Below, piece by piece: positions 49,561 through 64,000 of a stretch of DNA of 64,000 nt (the stretch's first letter is position 1; every line of letters starts with the position of its first letter). The stretch is taken from assembly GCF_019097595.1 (NCBI RefSeq), contig NC_080718.1, positions 23,050,157 to 23,114,156 on the forward strand. Reading direction: 5' to 3'. A model generated the notes under the pieces. The model made no database searches, was not told the DNA's origin, and saw only the letters and a program-made list of their open reading frames with translations. The position numbers and the translations under genes were made by a program. The stretch comes from Hemibagrus wyckioides (lineage: Eukaryota; Chordata; Actinopteri; Siluriformes; Bagridae).

Positions 49561-49589
49561 AAAGGGAATTTTCAGTTATAGAAAGGTAA

Positions 49590-49838
49590 TTATCACTATC
49601 CGGTGTCACCCAGATGAGGATGGTTTCCTTTTTAGCCTGGTTCATCTCAAGGTCTTCCTCATGCCATCTCGGGGAATTTTTCCTTGTCAAGGTCGCCCCT
49701 AACTTGCTCATTAGAGATAAATAGAAAATGAAATTTAAAATTGTATAGCTTATATTCTTTTCTATTCCTGTAACACTGCTCTGAGACAATGTCTACTGTT
49801 AAAAATGCTATACAGATAAAATTGAATTGAATTGAATG
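49590..49838 (-). mobile_element. interspersed repeat, GGGCATTGTCTCAAAGC family, reverse
   Basis: cggtgtcacccagatgagga, tctcaaggtcttcctcatgc, ttgctcattagagataaata and gaattgaattgaatg form the most complete reverse copy of the family at 9153. Confidence 0.7.
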
Positions 49839-52494
49839 AGGTCACAAGTTTAGTGAGTTTCACTGCGATAGACAGGGGAGAGAAAGTACACCACCCATCC
49901 CTGCTTCCCTGAGAGCCTCCCGGTCCTAGCATCACTGGCAATCAAACTCACGATCTGTATATGATAGGACAAACACTTTTCTATTGCACCAATCTGGAGT
50001 CTTCGGCAGCGGATTTTTCTCATTTTAAGAATGAATTTTAACAGAGAAGCAAAAATATCTGTCAAAAAGATTTGCTTGAAAGGAGTAAAGGCTAAAGAAT
50101 CTTATATTGGATTCATAATAATCTCACAAGAAATATTAAATATTAGATTTGCTCATATTCAAGATATTTTCACTTTATTATTTATTTATTTTTGTTGTGA
50201 AATGTCCATCATCAGGTGTCCAAGTTAATAGTGCATCTATGGATGTAGTAGCTGCCCAAAAATGAGTGCCATAACACAAGCACATAGTCCTGAAAACGCT
50301 AATCTACAACCTCCAAGGTGTGATTTGTGTCATACATAGATCATAAGAAATTTTCAACCATTACTTAATCAGATTTTTTCCCCCCAATTTCCGAGTAAAA
50401 CTTCACATATATCCAGTAACATATAAAAAAAGCTTAGCATTTATATCATTTAAACAACAAAAAAAAATACAGACTCTTACAGTTCCAAGGTCGAAATACA
50501 GTTGTAAGTAATGTTGTTCAATTTGCCTTTAAGTGAGCCTCATTAGTTTATGATTATGTTTGATTACATGAAAATTTTAAAGCAGCGTTCTGTTTATACA
50601 TTGAGTGCAATATTAATTGCACCCTGGAGAGCGAGAGCGAGAGCACACATCAACAATTAACCTTCCTTTCCTGAAATTGCATGGAACTAATAGAATTTAA
50701 ATGACATTTTTTTTTTTTTCAATTAGTTCGTTCATTAAGGCGCTCTCATTTAAAGTTACCTGCAAACTTTTGAATGTTTCAGCTGAAAAGGTTTGGAAGA
50801 GTGTGTGTAGGTGTTTTAAATGTTTTTTTTTTATCTCAAAAATCGTAGTCTTTTTCACATCTAATGAATATATATAATTAGCATAGACGAAGAACATACT
50901 TATTATTTATTAAATACTTTTTTCTCATCACTAAGCAACTGCAAATATCACAGGAGCAAATTCTTTGTGGAGGTCAACAATTCATCCAAAATCTTGTTGA
51001 TGGTATGATGATATTTTCACACTCATGTTTCCCCTTAACTACCAGTGTGTGTATTTCATGGAGCACTTTATAACTCCCAGTCCATCACAAGTCACAAGCT
51101 GGACGGAAAGTGAGGAAAAACAAACATTAAGGAGAGAGCGGTGGTGAAAAAGAGCTTGTCTGGTTAGTGAGCGACAGTAAGAAGTATCATAAAGTATTTC
51201 ATTGGCAATATTCCATTGCTGCAATATAATCAAATATAATAATGCCTATTTTGGGACATGGGATGACACTTGTGTGGTTGCAAACAGTCGAATCGCACAA
51301 GCAGCTCAAATTCTCCTCATTTTCTGCCTCTGAAGATACAGTGAAGGTAAACAAACAAAACAAACATAAGCGTGAAGTTTTATGCCAGATTGTTTGCTTT
51401 AAATTCACATAAATATATGTGTGTTTATATACAGAATATTAGGCAATCATGGATAACTAAGGAGATCAAGGAGGGTTTTTTTTACATGCTGGTGAACACA
51501 TGGAGTTCTTTTATTTTCTCACACAATTTATTTATATACATGGTACAAAACTAATTAAAATAAATAAGCTAATTTCCTAATTAGCATCTAATTACATTTT
51601 AAGAGGTGCTGCATAAGTCATTATTTTATGTCATACATTAATTTAACTAATATAGCCTGTCTTAATTATTTGTAATTTAATTTGCATAGCATGTGTCAGG
51701 GATTTCCCCCCAAGATAAAGTAAAAGATGCGTTCGTCTTTGCCACATTTACATGACAGCATAAATGTTTTCATTAATTTCATTATGTTAATATTACATAC
51801 TATTATGCATTCACATTTTGACACCTGATGACTTCAATTAAATTTAATATTTTTAATACTTCTCTTTGAAATCTGCTCTTTTATGCAACGATCCAAAACT
51901 GTCTTTATTTGGTGCATAAATTAATATATCTAAACATAACAAATATTAATAAATGTTTACATATTCTATTTTATTTCAAAGAAATATTTTATAATTTAAA
52001 AAAAAACCTATTTAACAAAACATTAAGATGTTTTGTATTTCTTGTATTATTTCTTGTATACTGCTTTATCTGCTTTATCCGGGTTTTTTTTTCTACACAC
52101 AGGCATTCCATTTAATTTCTAGTATGTGATATTTGGAAGAAAAAAATAGCAAAATATATAAGACAGTGATAAAGGAACATCTAAAGGATGCAGATATGGA
52201 TATTTAATGTCTTAGATTTCTGCATGAACGGGTTAATGTTGAGGTTTTCTCTGTGCAAATGAACCCTTGAAAAGGAACTCATTAAATTTTTATAATATGT
52301 CTACCACTGCTATTGAACCACACCTCCAAAAATACACAAGTGACAACACAAGAAAGAAAGAGATGCCACAAAATAGGTCAGATGTATTGAGAAGTAAGTA
52401 AACACTCTGGCTCAGAAATAAGCGCTGTGATTCAACAGCTTAAAATCACAGACTTGTCAGCTAGAAGTCTATAATTTCAAGGTTTGGGATTTCA

Positions 52495-52650
<156 letters not shown>

Positions 52651-52734
52651 TTATAGTAGACCTGGTGATGGAAAGTGACAACAAACGTTTTTAAGTTTGG
52701 GTTTTAAACAGCGGTACTTCACATCACTTCTTTT

Positions 52735-53110
52735 GTGTATTTTTCTTTTGTGTCTAAAATATTAGCTAGCTATTTGCATTCAGGTAGTTTGTCAGCGTTT
52801 TATCATGCTATCTAACATTTGAAAGAATCGACATCTGTTTTTAGAATGTCTGCTGTTAGTTAGCGTTAGATAATTCCCAATATATGCTAATAATGCTATA
52901 GGGTTTCAGCTAGTTCGTGTTATTAGGATTAATATCATGCTATTGAATAATTGAGAGATTAGGAGTTAAGTTGCAGTTGTTTAGGCATAGAGAATTCTAT
53001 TGTCTCAAATATTAGTTAGCTATTGGCATTCAGGTTATTTGTCATTTATGCTAGCTAACATGCGAGAGATTCGACACCTGTAGTTTTAACCAATTCCTAA
53101 TCTCTCAAAT
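52735..53110 (+). repeat. diverged tandem duplication, two copies of about 130 bp
   Basis: Copy 1 (about 52748-52875) has aaatattagctagctatttg, cattcaggtagtttgtc and aatcgacatctg. Copy 2 (about 52996-53100) has aaatattagttagctattgg, cattcaggttatttgtc and attcgacacctg. A third start of the pattern (tctcaaatattagttcaac) is at about 53102. Confidence 0.75.
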
Positions 53111-54154
53111 ATTAGTTCAACTGTTCCACAGTCGGCACGTAATTATGAGGCAGACACTTTCTTTTGTGTATCTTCTTGTACGTTTGCTTTCAAATGCCTA
53201 CTTTAGATCGATTTAAGAGGAAATACTTTTCTACTTTAATGTGGGAAGATTTAGAAAATTAAACCTTTACCAGGCTGTTTATTTAGACGAGTAGTTGCAA
53301 TTTTACTTCCGTGTTTTCTGTGATAATTTTTCTCTTCCCTTTTTTTTTTTTTTTTTACTTATTCTTTCAGATGAGCTGTACTCATGCTGAGCTAATATCA
53401 TCAGCAAATAAGCAAGCGAAAACCAGTCACCCGAATGATGAAATGATGACAGCCTCAAGAAATGAACTGTGAGATTCTGTAATTTTCATAAAGATTGTAC
53501 TAATAAAGCGAGGCTTTGAAAATCGGTGGAAAATGAAACGTGATCATGTGGCAGTGCGATTATACTGTAGTGTCACACTCTATCATAGAATTTTTCCTCA
53601 ATACACAGTTGCACTAAAACCATCTGTAGCTGTAGCCAAGTGTATAATGTGAGTTTTAATAAAACCAAATGTTCTATATGTAAGGAATGAAGCACAATCA
53701 ACAAGTCATATGGTGTGCAAATTATAGCAATATATATAATCAATGACAGAAAACTTAACTATAGCAAATTGGCAACAATTATTTTTAATAAAGAACATTT
53801 TTTAAATGTATTTTCTATAAATGAAACACAAATCAATTAAACAAAATATATCTATCCTTGAGCCAGCACTCCAGTCAGAGATGCTGATTAATAAACACTT
53901 TCTGATCATGCACTGGTGTATATTATCTGGGTATATTTTTGGTTTAATAAATTGGTTGTTTGTTTCAGTTCAATTATGCTGTAATTAGCGTCAGCTCATT
54001 AAATTGTTCTCAGAAGGAAAAAAAAAATCTTTATTTGAAAATTTGGAAGAATATTATTCATAGTTCTGAAAGAAAAAAATAGATCATGTGTTGCTAAATT
54101 ATTCATGCATAAACATCATACTAAATCTTTAATTTAGCCCTCTTTATTTTAAAT

Positions 54155-54262
54155 TTAATTCAGTTCAATTTATTTATTTTAACAATGGGCATTGTCTCAA
54201 AGCAGCTTTACAGAAGTATAGAAACAGAAAAAGATGATAAAGTTTAAGGTAAAGTTATTATT
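54155..54262 (+). mobile_element. interspersed repeat, GGGCATTGTCTCAAAGC family, truncated
   Basis: ttcagttcaatttatttatt, acaatgggcattgtctcaaa and gcagctttacagaag match the family at 9153; the 3' half is missing. Confidence 0.7.
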
Positions 54263-54617
54263 TTAACATAAACTGCTGTTAAGAAACAAAAAGAAATGCT
54301 GTATTTAGGAATCTCCGTGGACTCAGCAGAAGTGAATGTAGGCATAGTAATGGCAGAGTAGTGGTTGAAATAAATCTGTAAATAAAGCTGTTTGTGTCTT
54401 ACTCCTCTTCCACATTAGCCAGATTAATGATTTGACTGTACATGTAGTGTAAATGAGCTCTAATTGGGCTCGTTTGTCACGGTCCCCTGAGCAAGGGTGT
54501 GGAGAGGACGCAGAGCTTCTGTATCAGCTTGAAAGCACCGTCTCACGCAGAGAGAAAAAGGTGACTGAGAGGAACACATCTGCTGAGTCTATGGAATAGC
54601 AAAGAAGCCATCTGCTA

Positions 54618-54791
<174 letters not shown>

Positions 54792-54842
54792 TTAGCAGAT
54801 GGTCTCGCAGTACGACTCGCATAAAGACATATGGCGTAATTA

Positions 54843-55112
<270 letters not shown>

Positions 55113-55115
55113 TTA

Positions 55116-55211
<96 letters not shown>

Positions 55212-55312
55212 TCACTTTAAAACGCTACCACCCACTGTCTTTTACTCAGCTTCTTTCTCTTCGACATAAATGAATGCTGTAGAAGAGATTTTGACAAGAA
55301 GAGGTAGAGTTA

Positions 55313-58203
<2,891 letters not shown>

Positions 58204-58314
58204 TGATCATGACTCCAGACACCGCCAGCAACAGAGCTGCAATGAGTGCTGAGGTTCCTACAGAGAGGCCCAATGCTAGGTGAGAGACAGAGGGCTGAAG
58301 TGGCACTGATGTAT
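58204..58314 (-). CDS. alk: alk exon (human exon 19 equivalent): transmembrane helix
   Basis: It encodes TSVPLQPSVSHLALGLSVG, then TSALIAALLLAVSGVMI, a single hydrophobic span of about 25 residues that runs into MYRRKH on the next exon as the positive-inside stop-transfer. The acceptor is gtgttctag with TG-rich sequence upstream; the donor is gtaagt. Confidence 0.94.
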
Positions 58315-59460
58315 CTAGAACACACACAAACACATTCGTAGATATATGATTGGTCTATATCCACCTTTAGCCACTTGCACTGTTGTTCAATGAAATTGGT
58401 ATGTTTAAGATCCAAATAGCAAAACTCTTTTCATCTGATGTTTGGAATAGTGTCTTGGCAAAAAATGTATTTTATTTTACCTTCCCCATTTATCATGTAA
58501 CATCCCATTGTATTTTTCAGTTTCTTACTCTTCCTATTTTATTGATTTCAGTGTGTTTGGTCATTTATCTATTTCCTATTTTACTGGTGCAACATTTTCA
58601 ATTTTGCTCATCATATGTAGTACATTATTACTCGACAGTCATGTCTCATTTCCCAGGCTGTATCTAATGCATCATTGACTAATCACTTGCTTTTTTTTTT
58701 TTTTATTATAGTCCATGAATAGTATTACATTATTAAAGACAATATATCGCAGTGGGACTGTAGCTGGGTAGGTCAATTTATTATCAGAGAGACTTTTCAT
58801 TTTCATTAATAAAGCTGAACATCATGCAGTCAAATATCTGTATCTATATGAATGATGCTTTTATTAATGCTCTAGGATGACCATCAATGTGCTATAATTT
58901 TTATAGATAGCCATTCCTGCATTCTCAGCCAAACGGAACAGTTACACCCCCTGAGGAATGTGTATATATTTGGCCTTACAGGATATTATTCTAATTATAA
59001 TAGTCTCATATTGTTAATAAAACAGAGTATTAGAGAACATTCTTCGCGGTTGGGGTGCAAGCTGTGGAGATTCAGTTTAGGCCTAATTTGATGAGGCTTT
59101 CGGGTTATGACACAGAGCTGACATCAGTCTGTATCTGTGAAGTCTTGTGGAATGAACAAGCAGACATTAGTAATGTACTATGATAGATGTACAGCTACTG
59201 CTCCTGTTTGTTCTTTAAAAAATTCTAATTCTAATTATTATAATAACAATTAAGTGCATTTAATTGAAAACTAAACATCTGATGCAAGTACATTTCAGAA
59301 TGCAGTTTAAAAGGAATCAGACATACCATGCCATATAGTACTCTATCCTTAATAGAACTCAATACATAATGCTGAAGCTTGTTAAATCCAAAAGACACAG
59401 AAAAATAATAATCTTGGAAGATTATTTGTTTGTTTGTTTGTTTGTTTGTTTGTTTATTAC
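58315..59460. other. alk intron between the transmembrane and EGF-like exons
   Basis: It is AT-rich, with TG-rich sequence beside the acceptor (58318-58335), a T-run near 58692 and a (TTTG)n microsatellite at 59425-59455. Nothing else was recognised. Confidence 0.7.
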
Positions 59461-59616
59461 CTGTAGAATTCACACAGGACACGCCGTCTGCGGCAATGAC
59501 AAGACCGTCATCGCAGTAACACTCCGTTCCCCCCAAAGTCTCGTGGCACTCTCCTGACTCGCAGTGACTGCAGTTCTGCACCGGGGTGATGATCACCTCA
59601 CCGTCGCCCTCCATGC
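59461..59616 (-). CDS. alk: alk exon (human exon 18 equivalent): EGF-like membrane-proximal motif
   Basis: It encodes MEGDGEVIITPVQNCSHCES, then GECHETLGGTECYCDDG and ADGVSCVNST. The six cysteines in the C-xx-C, C, C-x-C, C arrangement are the EGF-like motif that contacts ALKAL ligand in known structures. The acceptor is gatgtcag and the donor gtaata. On the plus strand a (TTTG)n repeat abuts the donor side. Confidence 0.95.
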
Positions 59617-59706
59617 CTGACATCAACACAACATATGGCCAGAATGTAAGACACCAAAATGATGTAAGACCTCACATGCCTGGAGACACCACACTGAATG
59701 TGTTAC

Positions 59707-59805
59707 CTTTAAGTGCATCCATGAATATCTCTCCATCTGGGCTGATAAAGGAGGATCCATCCTCTCCATCCTGCTCAGGGTCATTGTCTACTGAAGTGCT
59801 GCCGC
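59707..59805 (-). CDS. alk: alk exon (human exon 17 equivalent): end of Gly-rich region
   Basis: It encodes GSTSVDNDPEQDGEDGSSF, then ISPDGEIFMDALK. The NDPE-DGEDG-SFISP pattern is conserved with human ALK. The acceptor is tttgtag and the donor gtaaca. Both ends are phase 1. Confidence 0.94.
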
Positions 59806-59939
59806 CTACAAACCACAGAGGAGCATGACAGCTCTGATGCAATGTGATGTAACTGGTTCAAAGTGAGCAAGATATAGTGCACTGCAAAGCAGTTCAGGTG
59901 TGTATGCCGTGATGTAAAACCGCCATGAAGTGATGTCTA

Positions 59940-60167
<228 letters not shown>

Positions 60168-61492
60168 TTAGCTGCCTATTTGAGACAGAAATGGACAGGT
60201 TGTTGTCTGCCTGAGAATTTGCAATGAGCAGGTCTACTCCTCTACACCTTGTCAGCTTCTTGAATGGTCCCATTACTTTTTCACTCCCTTTGCGTTTGAG
60301 AATTAGCTTTTTCGTTTGCTCTCTCCTTCCTATCTCAGAGAAGATGTTATGACACAGTAAGTGTTATGGTTCATGCATTTCAGTGCATGTCTGGAAGCAT
60401 AGCACATACTGAGGATTCCAACTGTGTCAGATTGTCTCGACTCACGCCTTCTTTCAGCTTCCAAACATAGACCGTTGCTTTTTCTTTTTTTTTCTGTCAA
60501 CTTTAGAGACGCAGAGAGTCGTAAACAAAATCACAGACAGCAGGAGAGATCCAAGGCTTACCAGACAGCTCGAAATATAGATATAAACTCGATTGTTTTT
60601 GTGATCAGTGTTGATGTTGTATGTGTGAATCTTTTTTAATTTGGATGTTTTAATGGCTGTGCATCAAGATTATATCCGTGTGATTAATCATAACAATAAA
60701 GCTGTAAATGCATATCAGACATTATGCCTGAAGTAAAACTGGAATGAATGAATGAATGAATGAATGAATGAATGAATGTGAAATTGATCATGAAAAGGCT
60801 TCTATTACTGTTTAAGACAGTAAACAAAACAAGGTATATTCAATATACTTCAGCTCAGATGTACTTATGTCTATAGCTTAATTAACTAATATGATTGCAA
60901 ACTGTAAATAAATTAAGATTGTAATTTAAATTTTGATTATTGTATGTAATATGCCAATTAGCCATGCATGTATCTTGGTAACTTTTAAAATCATATTTAA
61001 GCCTACACCAGCTTTAGAATTATTTTAGAATACGGTTGCTAAGGTGGTTACATCAGCAACCTTGCATCTTTACTCAGAGCCCATTAGACGAAAAAGTAAA
61101 GCAAAGCAGACAGTGTAATCCTGCAGGCTGATTAAATTGGTCATTATAATGACAGCCGAAGCTGGTATAAAAAGTTCTACTCACATAATTGTGGGTTTCT
61201 GTAAATAAATGCATGATACAATATTGACATGATATCTCAGTGTGTGATGCAAACATGAAACACGGGAAAGGAAACTTTGTGCATGCTGCTAATTTATATC
61301 TGCTCAGATCCTGTTATAGACATCATGTTAGAGACATCATTGTGAGTAACAGACAGTGTGGATACAACTAAGGTGCTGTATTTGTATACACCATTTTTCA
61401 TCAGTTTCTGCCATGAGATATTCTATGAAACATTTAAGGTTTCATTTTTTACGTGGTGTAGTCAAACATTATCATATTATATAGTACTATTA

Positions 61493-62117
61493 CACCAATC
61501 AGACATAACATTATGAGCACTGACAGGTGAAGTGAATAACACTGATGATCTCCTCATCATGGCACCTGTTAGTGGGTGGGATATATTAGGCAGGAAGTGA
61601 ACATTTTGTCCTCAAAGTTGATGTGTTAGAAGCAGGAACAATGGGCAAGCGTAAGGATTTGAGAGAGTTTGACAAGGACCAAATTGTGATGGCTAGAAGA
61701 CTGGATTAGGAGTGGCCAAGGCTCGTTCATGCACATGGGGAGCGAAGGCTGGCCTGTGTGATCCGATAGAACAGACGAGCTACTGTTGCTCAAATTGCTG
61801 AAGAAGTTAATGCTGGTTCTGATAGAAAGGTGTCAAAATACACAGTACATGACAGTTTGTTGTGTATGGGGCTGCATAGACGCAGACCAGCCAGGGTGCC
61901 AATGCTGACACCTGTACTCCGCCGGAAGCGGCAACAATGGGCACGTGAGCATCAGAACTGGATCACGGAGCAATGGAAGAATGTGGCCTGGTCTGATGAA
62001 TCACGTTTTCTTTTACATCATGCGATAAAAATGGCCGGGTGCGTGTGCGTTAAGGGCTGTTTTAGCAGCAAAAGGGGGACCAACACGATATAAGGCAGAT
62101 GGTCATGATGATCGGTG
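61493..62117 (+). mobile_element. internally deleted Tc1-like element with both ends
   Basis: The left end is caccaatcagacataacat then tatgagcac. The right end is tcatgatgatcggtg, a diverged inverted repeat. TA flanks lie at 61491-61492 and 62118-62119. The transposase start (gcaagcgtaaggatttgag) and middle (WAREHQNWITEQWKN, AWSDESRFLLHH) are present, then the sequence jumps at about 62049 from the GRVRV region straight to the C-terminal ctgttttagcagcaaaaggg and end. Only the first catalytic Asp remains, so it could move only if helped in trans. Confidence 0.9.
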
Positions 62118-62393
62118 TACATAGTGCTTGGGATAGCATTAGTTAGGGCTATGAAAACACCTCATAACATTCAATGTCTTTGGGTTGATCTTCAATTCTA
62201 GTTGTTTTAAGAATTACCTGAATCCTGTCTGAGCACAGATTGAGACTACAGTGTACAACAAATAAATCCAAGGCCAAGAATAGTGGCTTACATAAGACTT
62301 AACACAAGTGAAATATCAGCCTCTACATCTACCAGGCATACCTCATGTGTCATGGCAGAAACCAAAAATAAATATCTGCAATAGAGCAGCGAA

Positions 62394-62480
62394 TGAAGAA
62401 GAAGAAGAAGAAGAAGAAGAAGAAGAAGAAGAAGAAGAAGAAGAAGAAAAAGAAGAAAAAAAAGAAGAAGAAAAAGAAGA
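62394..62480. repeat. (GAA)n microsatellite
   Basis: About 85 bases of GAA with a few interruptions. Poly-Glu and poly-Ser frames over it are artefacts. GAA runs can form triplexes. Confidence 0.95.
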
Positions 62481-63076
62481 GGGATTGTGAACGGTCTGTG
62501 CTTTGGCCTCTTGTGCTGACTCCCTGCAGCAGTAAATAGAACACAATAGGGGAGCTGGCCTTTGAAAAGCAAGGCTCTGATAGAAGTCATACAGTGCACA
62601 CAGCAAGAGAGGACCATGGGAGAGACCATATGCATGCACAAACAGACTCACACACACACAAACAGACTCTCAAAAGTATACCCAGACAAAAATACTTAAA
62701 AAACTGAATACCTGCTGTCACACACTATCTCTATTTTATTGCTCCAATTTAAAAAGCTCTCAAAAGAACCACACAGAAAGATTGCATACCCTTACATTCC
62801 AAAATGAACATCCTAAAACTCTCAGCACAACCGGGACCACAACTCATCACAACATCTCCTCTAAGAACCAATATTTTGTCTAGTCTCTCCAGGTTCTTGA
62901 CTGAAAACTGCTTGAGTATTCAGCAAGTACTACCGATCAACAGGAGACAAACTGTTGGATGTGTGTAAAGCAATATTTTTATTTTGACCTCCTAGAAATA
63001 TTTATGGATTACAGTATTTATAGGTTTATTTACAGTATGTAGATTCAAACTCAAACGTTTGTAGATGTAGCTTCAC

Positions 63077-63218
63077 CTGCAGCTCCTGACATGCCATTGA
63101 GACCAGGAATAGTGAAGTCATGGTCCACCAGCTCCATCAAGCTCTCAGAGTGGCCGTTGTAGCCTCGACCCCCACCTCCGGCAGCAATTATCAGTGGGAT
63201 ATAAACACCCTTTTCCAC
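63077..63218 (-). CDS. alk: alk exon (human exon 15 equivalent): Gly-rich region
   Basis: It encodes VEKGVYIPLIIAAGGGGRGY, then NGHSESLMELVDHDF and GLNGMSGAA. The IPLIIAAGGGGR block is nearly identical to human ALK as I recall it. The acceptor is gctttcag and the donor gtgaag. The exon begins in phase 0 and ends one base into a Gly codon. Confidence 0.94.
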
Positions 63219-63526
63219 CTGAAAGCATATAGCAGTACAATTTTTGAGTGCATTACTCAAAAACACCAGCCTGGATCAATGATCAGTTAACATTTCCAGG
63301 TTGCAAATGTACCCAATGACTCTTGACCACAGATCAGTATTGTATTGCTAAGATAATAACAGCTGAGTACATTTTTGTATTAATTTTATTTTGGATTTAA
63401 AAAGGCTGACTCAGACCTTTTGTTGCAGTTGTAATTCCCTACTTATGCACATTTCCAGTTTTTCCACTCATCTGATTTATTTGTTTTTAAATCTACCAAG
63501 TAATCCATCTATTTTGTTTCTCTTAC
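63219..63526. other. alk intron, nothing recognised
   Basis: A 308-bp AT-rich intron between two Gly-rich exons. Confidence 0.75.
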
Positions 63527-63637
63527 CTTAAAAATGTAGGTAGCACCCCCTCCTCCACCACCTCCTCCCTTCAACATGCTCTTGCTGTCTGGAGGGCCTT
63601 TCTGTTCAAGACAGATCTTCCGCAGAGGCTCCTCAGT
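63527..63637 (-). CDS. alk: alk exon (human exon 14 equivalent): start of Gly-rich region
   Basis: It encodes TEEPLRKICLEQKGPPD, then SKSMLKGGGGGGGGATYIFK, the first poly-Gly block of the extracellular ALK/LTK-specific ligand-binding region. The donor is gtaaga (AAG|gt, GT at 63526-63525). The acceptor atatag gives the start at 63637. A start six bases later, at an alternative gag acceptor, is also in frame, so the 5' edge is uncertain. Confidence 0.85.
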
Positions 63638-63754
63638 CTATATGAGAGCAGAGTAGAGATCCAGCAGGTAATTATTTCATCTCTAAATCCAGCTTTTTTT
63701 TCCATAGCTAAGCCTTGGTATTGCTCACAAGCTAATACATGACTAGGTAATTAC

Positions 63755-63990
63755 CGGCACTATAGCTACACTGGGCAAGAACTACTATACTGTAAATCAA
63801 CAGTGGCCTATTGTACTCTAAACTGGGTTACAGTGGAATACAGAACTGTACTCTACACAGGAAAAGAGTACTCTACACTCGGCTACAGTACTGTACTCTA
63901 CACTCAGGTATAGTATTGGACTTTAAACTGGGATATTGTATTTTACCCCATATTGGGATACTGTAGTGTATGTACTCTACATCATACTAC
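63755..63990. repeat. degenerate minisatellite, about 25-30 bp unit
   Basis: Units such as tactctacactcggctacag, tactctacactcaggtatag and ttaaactgggatattgt repeat with variation to near the window edge, inside an alk intron. Confidence 0.65.
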
Positions 63991-64000
63991 AAACACATAT

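Overview
This is vertebrate genomic DNA, almost certainly from a ray-finned fish. It has AT-rich introns, GT-AG exons, many Tc1-like transposon relics, tRNA-derived SINEs, non-LTR (LINE) remnants and long microsatellites. The mix of Tc1, SINE and LINE types looks like an otophysan, and a catfish is plausible, but the sequence alone does not prove that. No bacterial or viral gene set, CRISPR array, rRNA or stand-alone tRNA was seen.

Two protein-coding genes are present, both cut by the window edge and converging tail to tail. The left half (211-34918, + strand) is the 3' part of clip4, a CAP-Gly microtubule plus-end linker gene. Nine exons with fully compatible phases encode the end of CAP-Gly 1, a Ser/Arg/Pro-rich linker, CAP-Gly 2 and CAP-Gly 3 with the stop codon. 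The right half (39703-63637, - strand) is the 3' part of alk, the anaplastic lymphoma kinase receptor. Sixteen exons run from the extracellular glycine-rich region through an EGF-like motif, the transmembrane helix, the whole tyrosine kinase domain and the cytoplasmic tail. Counting back from the last exon, these fit human ALK exons 14-29 one for one. CLIP4 and ALK are also convergent neighbours in human, so this is conserved synteny and supports calling the kinase alk rather than ltk.

The rest is intronic or intergenic. The clip4 introns hold a 57-bp tandem array, a (TTTC)n tract of about 165 bp, a composite pyrimidine tract of about 380 bp, several diverged local duplications of non-coding DNA, SINEs, an almost complete Tc1 element inserted in an older LINE remnant, and at least four other Tc1 relics. 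The 4.8-kb intergenic spacer carries a Tc1 relic and a LINE reverse-transcriptase fragment. The alk introns hold a truncated copy of the same Tc1 family, an internally deleted Tc1 element with both ends, SINE and LINE tails, and a decayed partial copy of a kinase-domain exon.

The observations most worth a second look are the fossil duplicate kinase exon in alk (55662-55732), the Gln-Ala/poly-Gln expansion in the ALK tail, UG/CA repeats beside many splice sites of both genes, and an unnamed repeat of about 210 bp found twice, once inside a SINE. I found no clearly new biological system. The window is mainly two conserved genes in repeat-rich introns.
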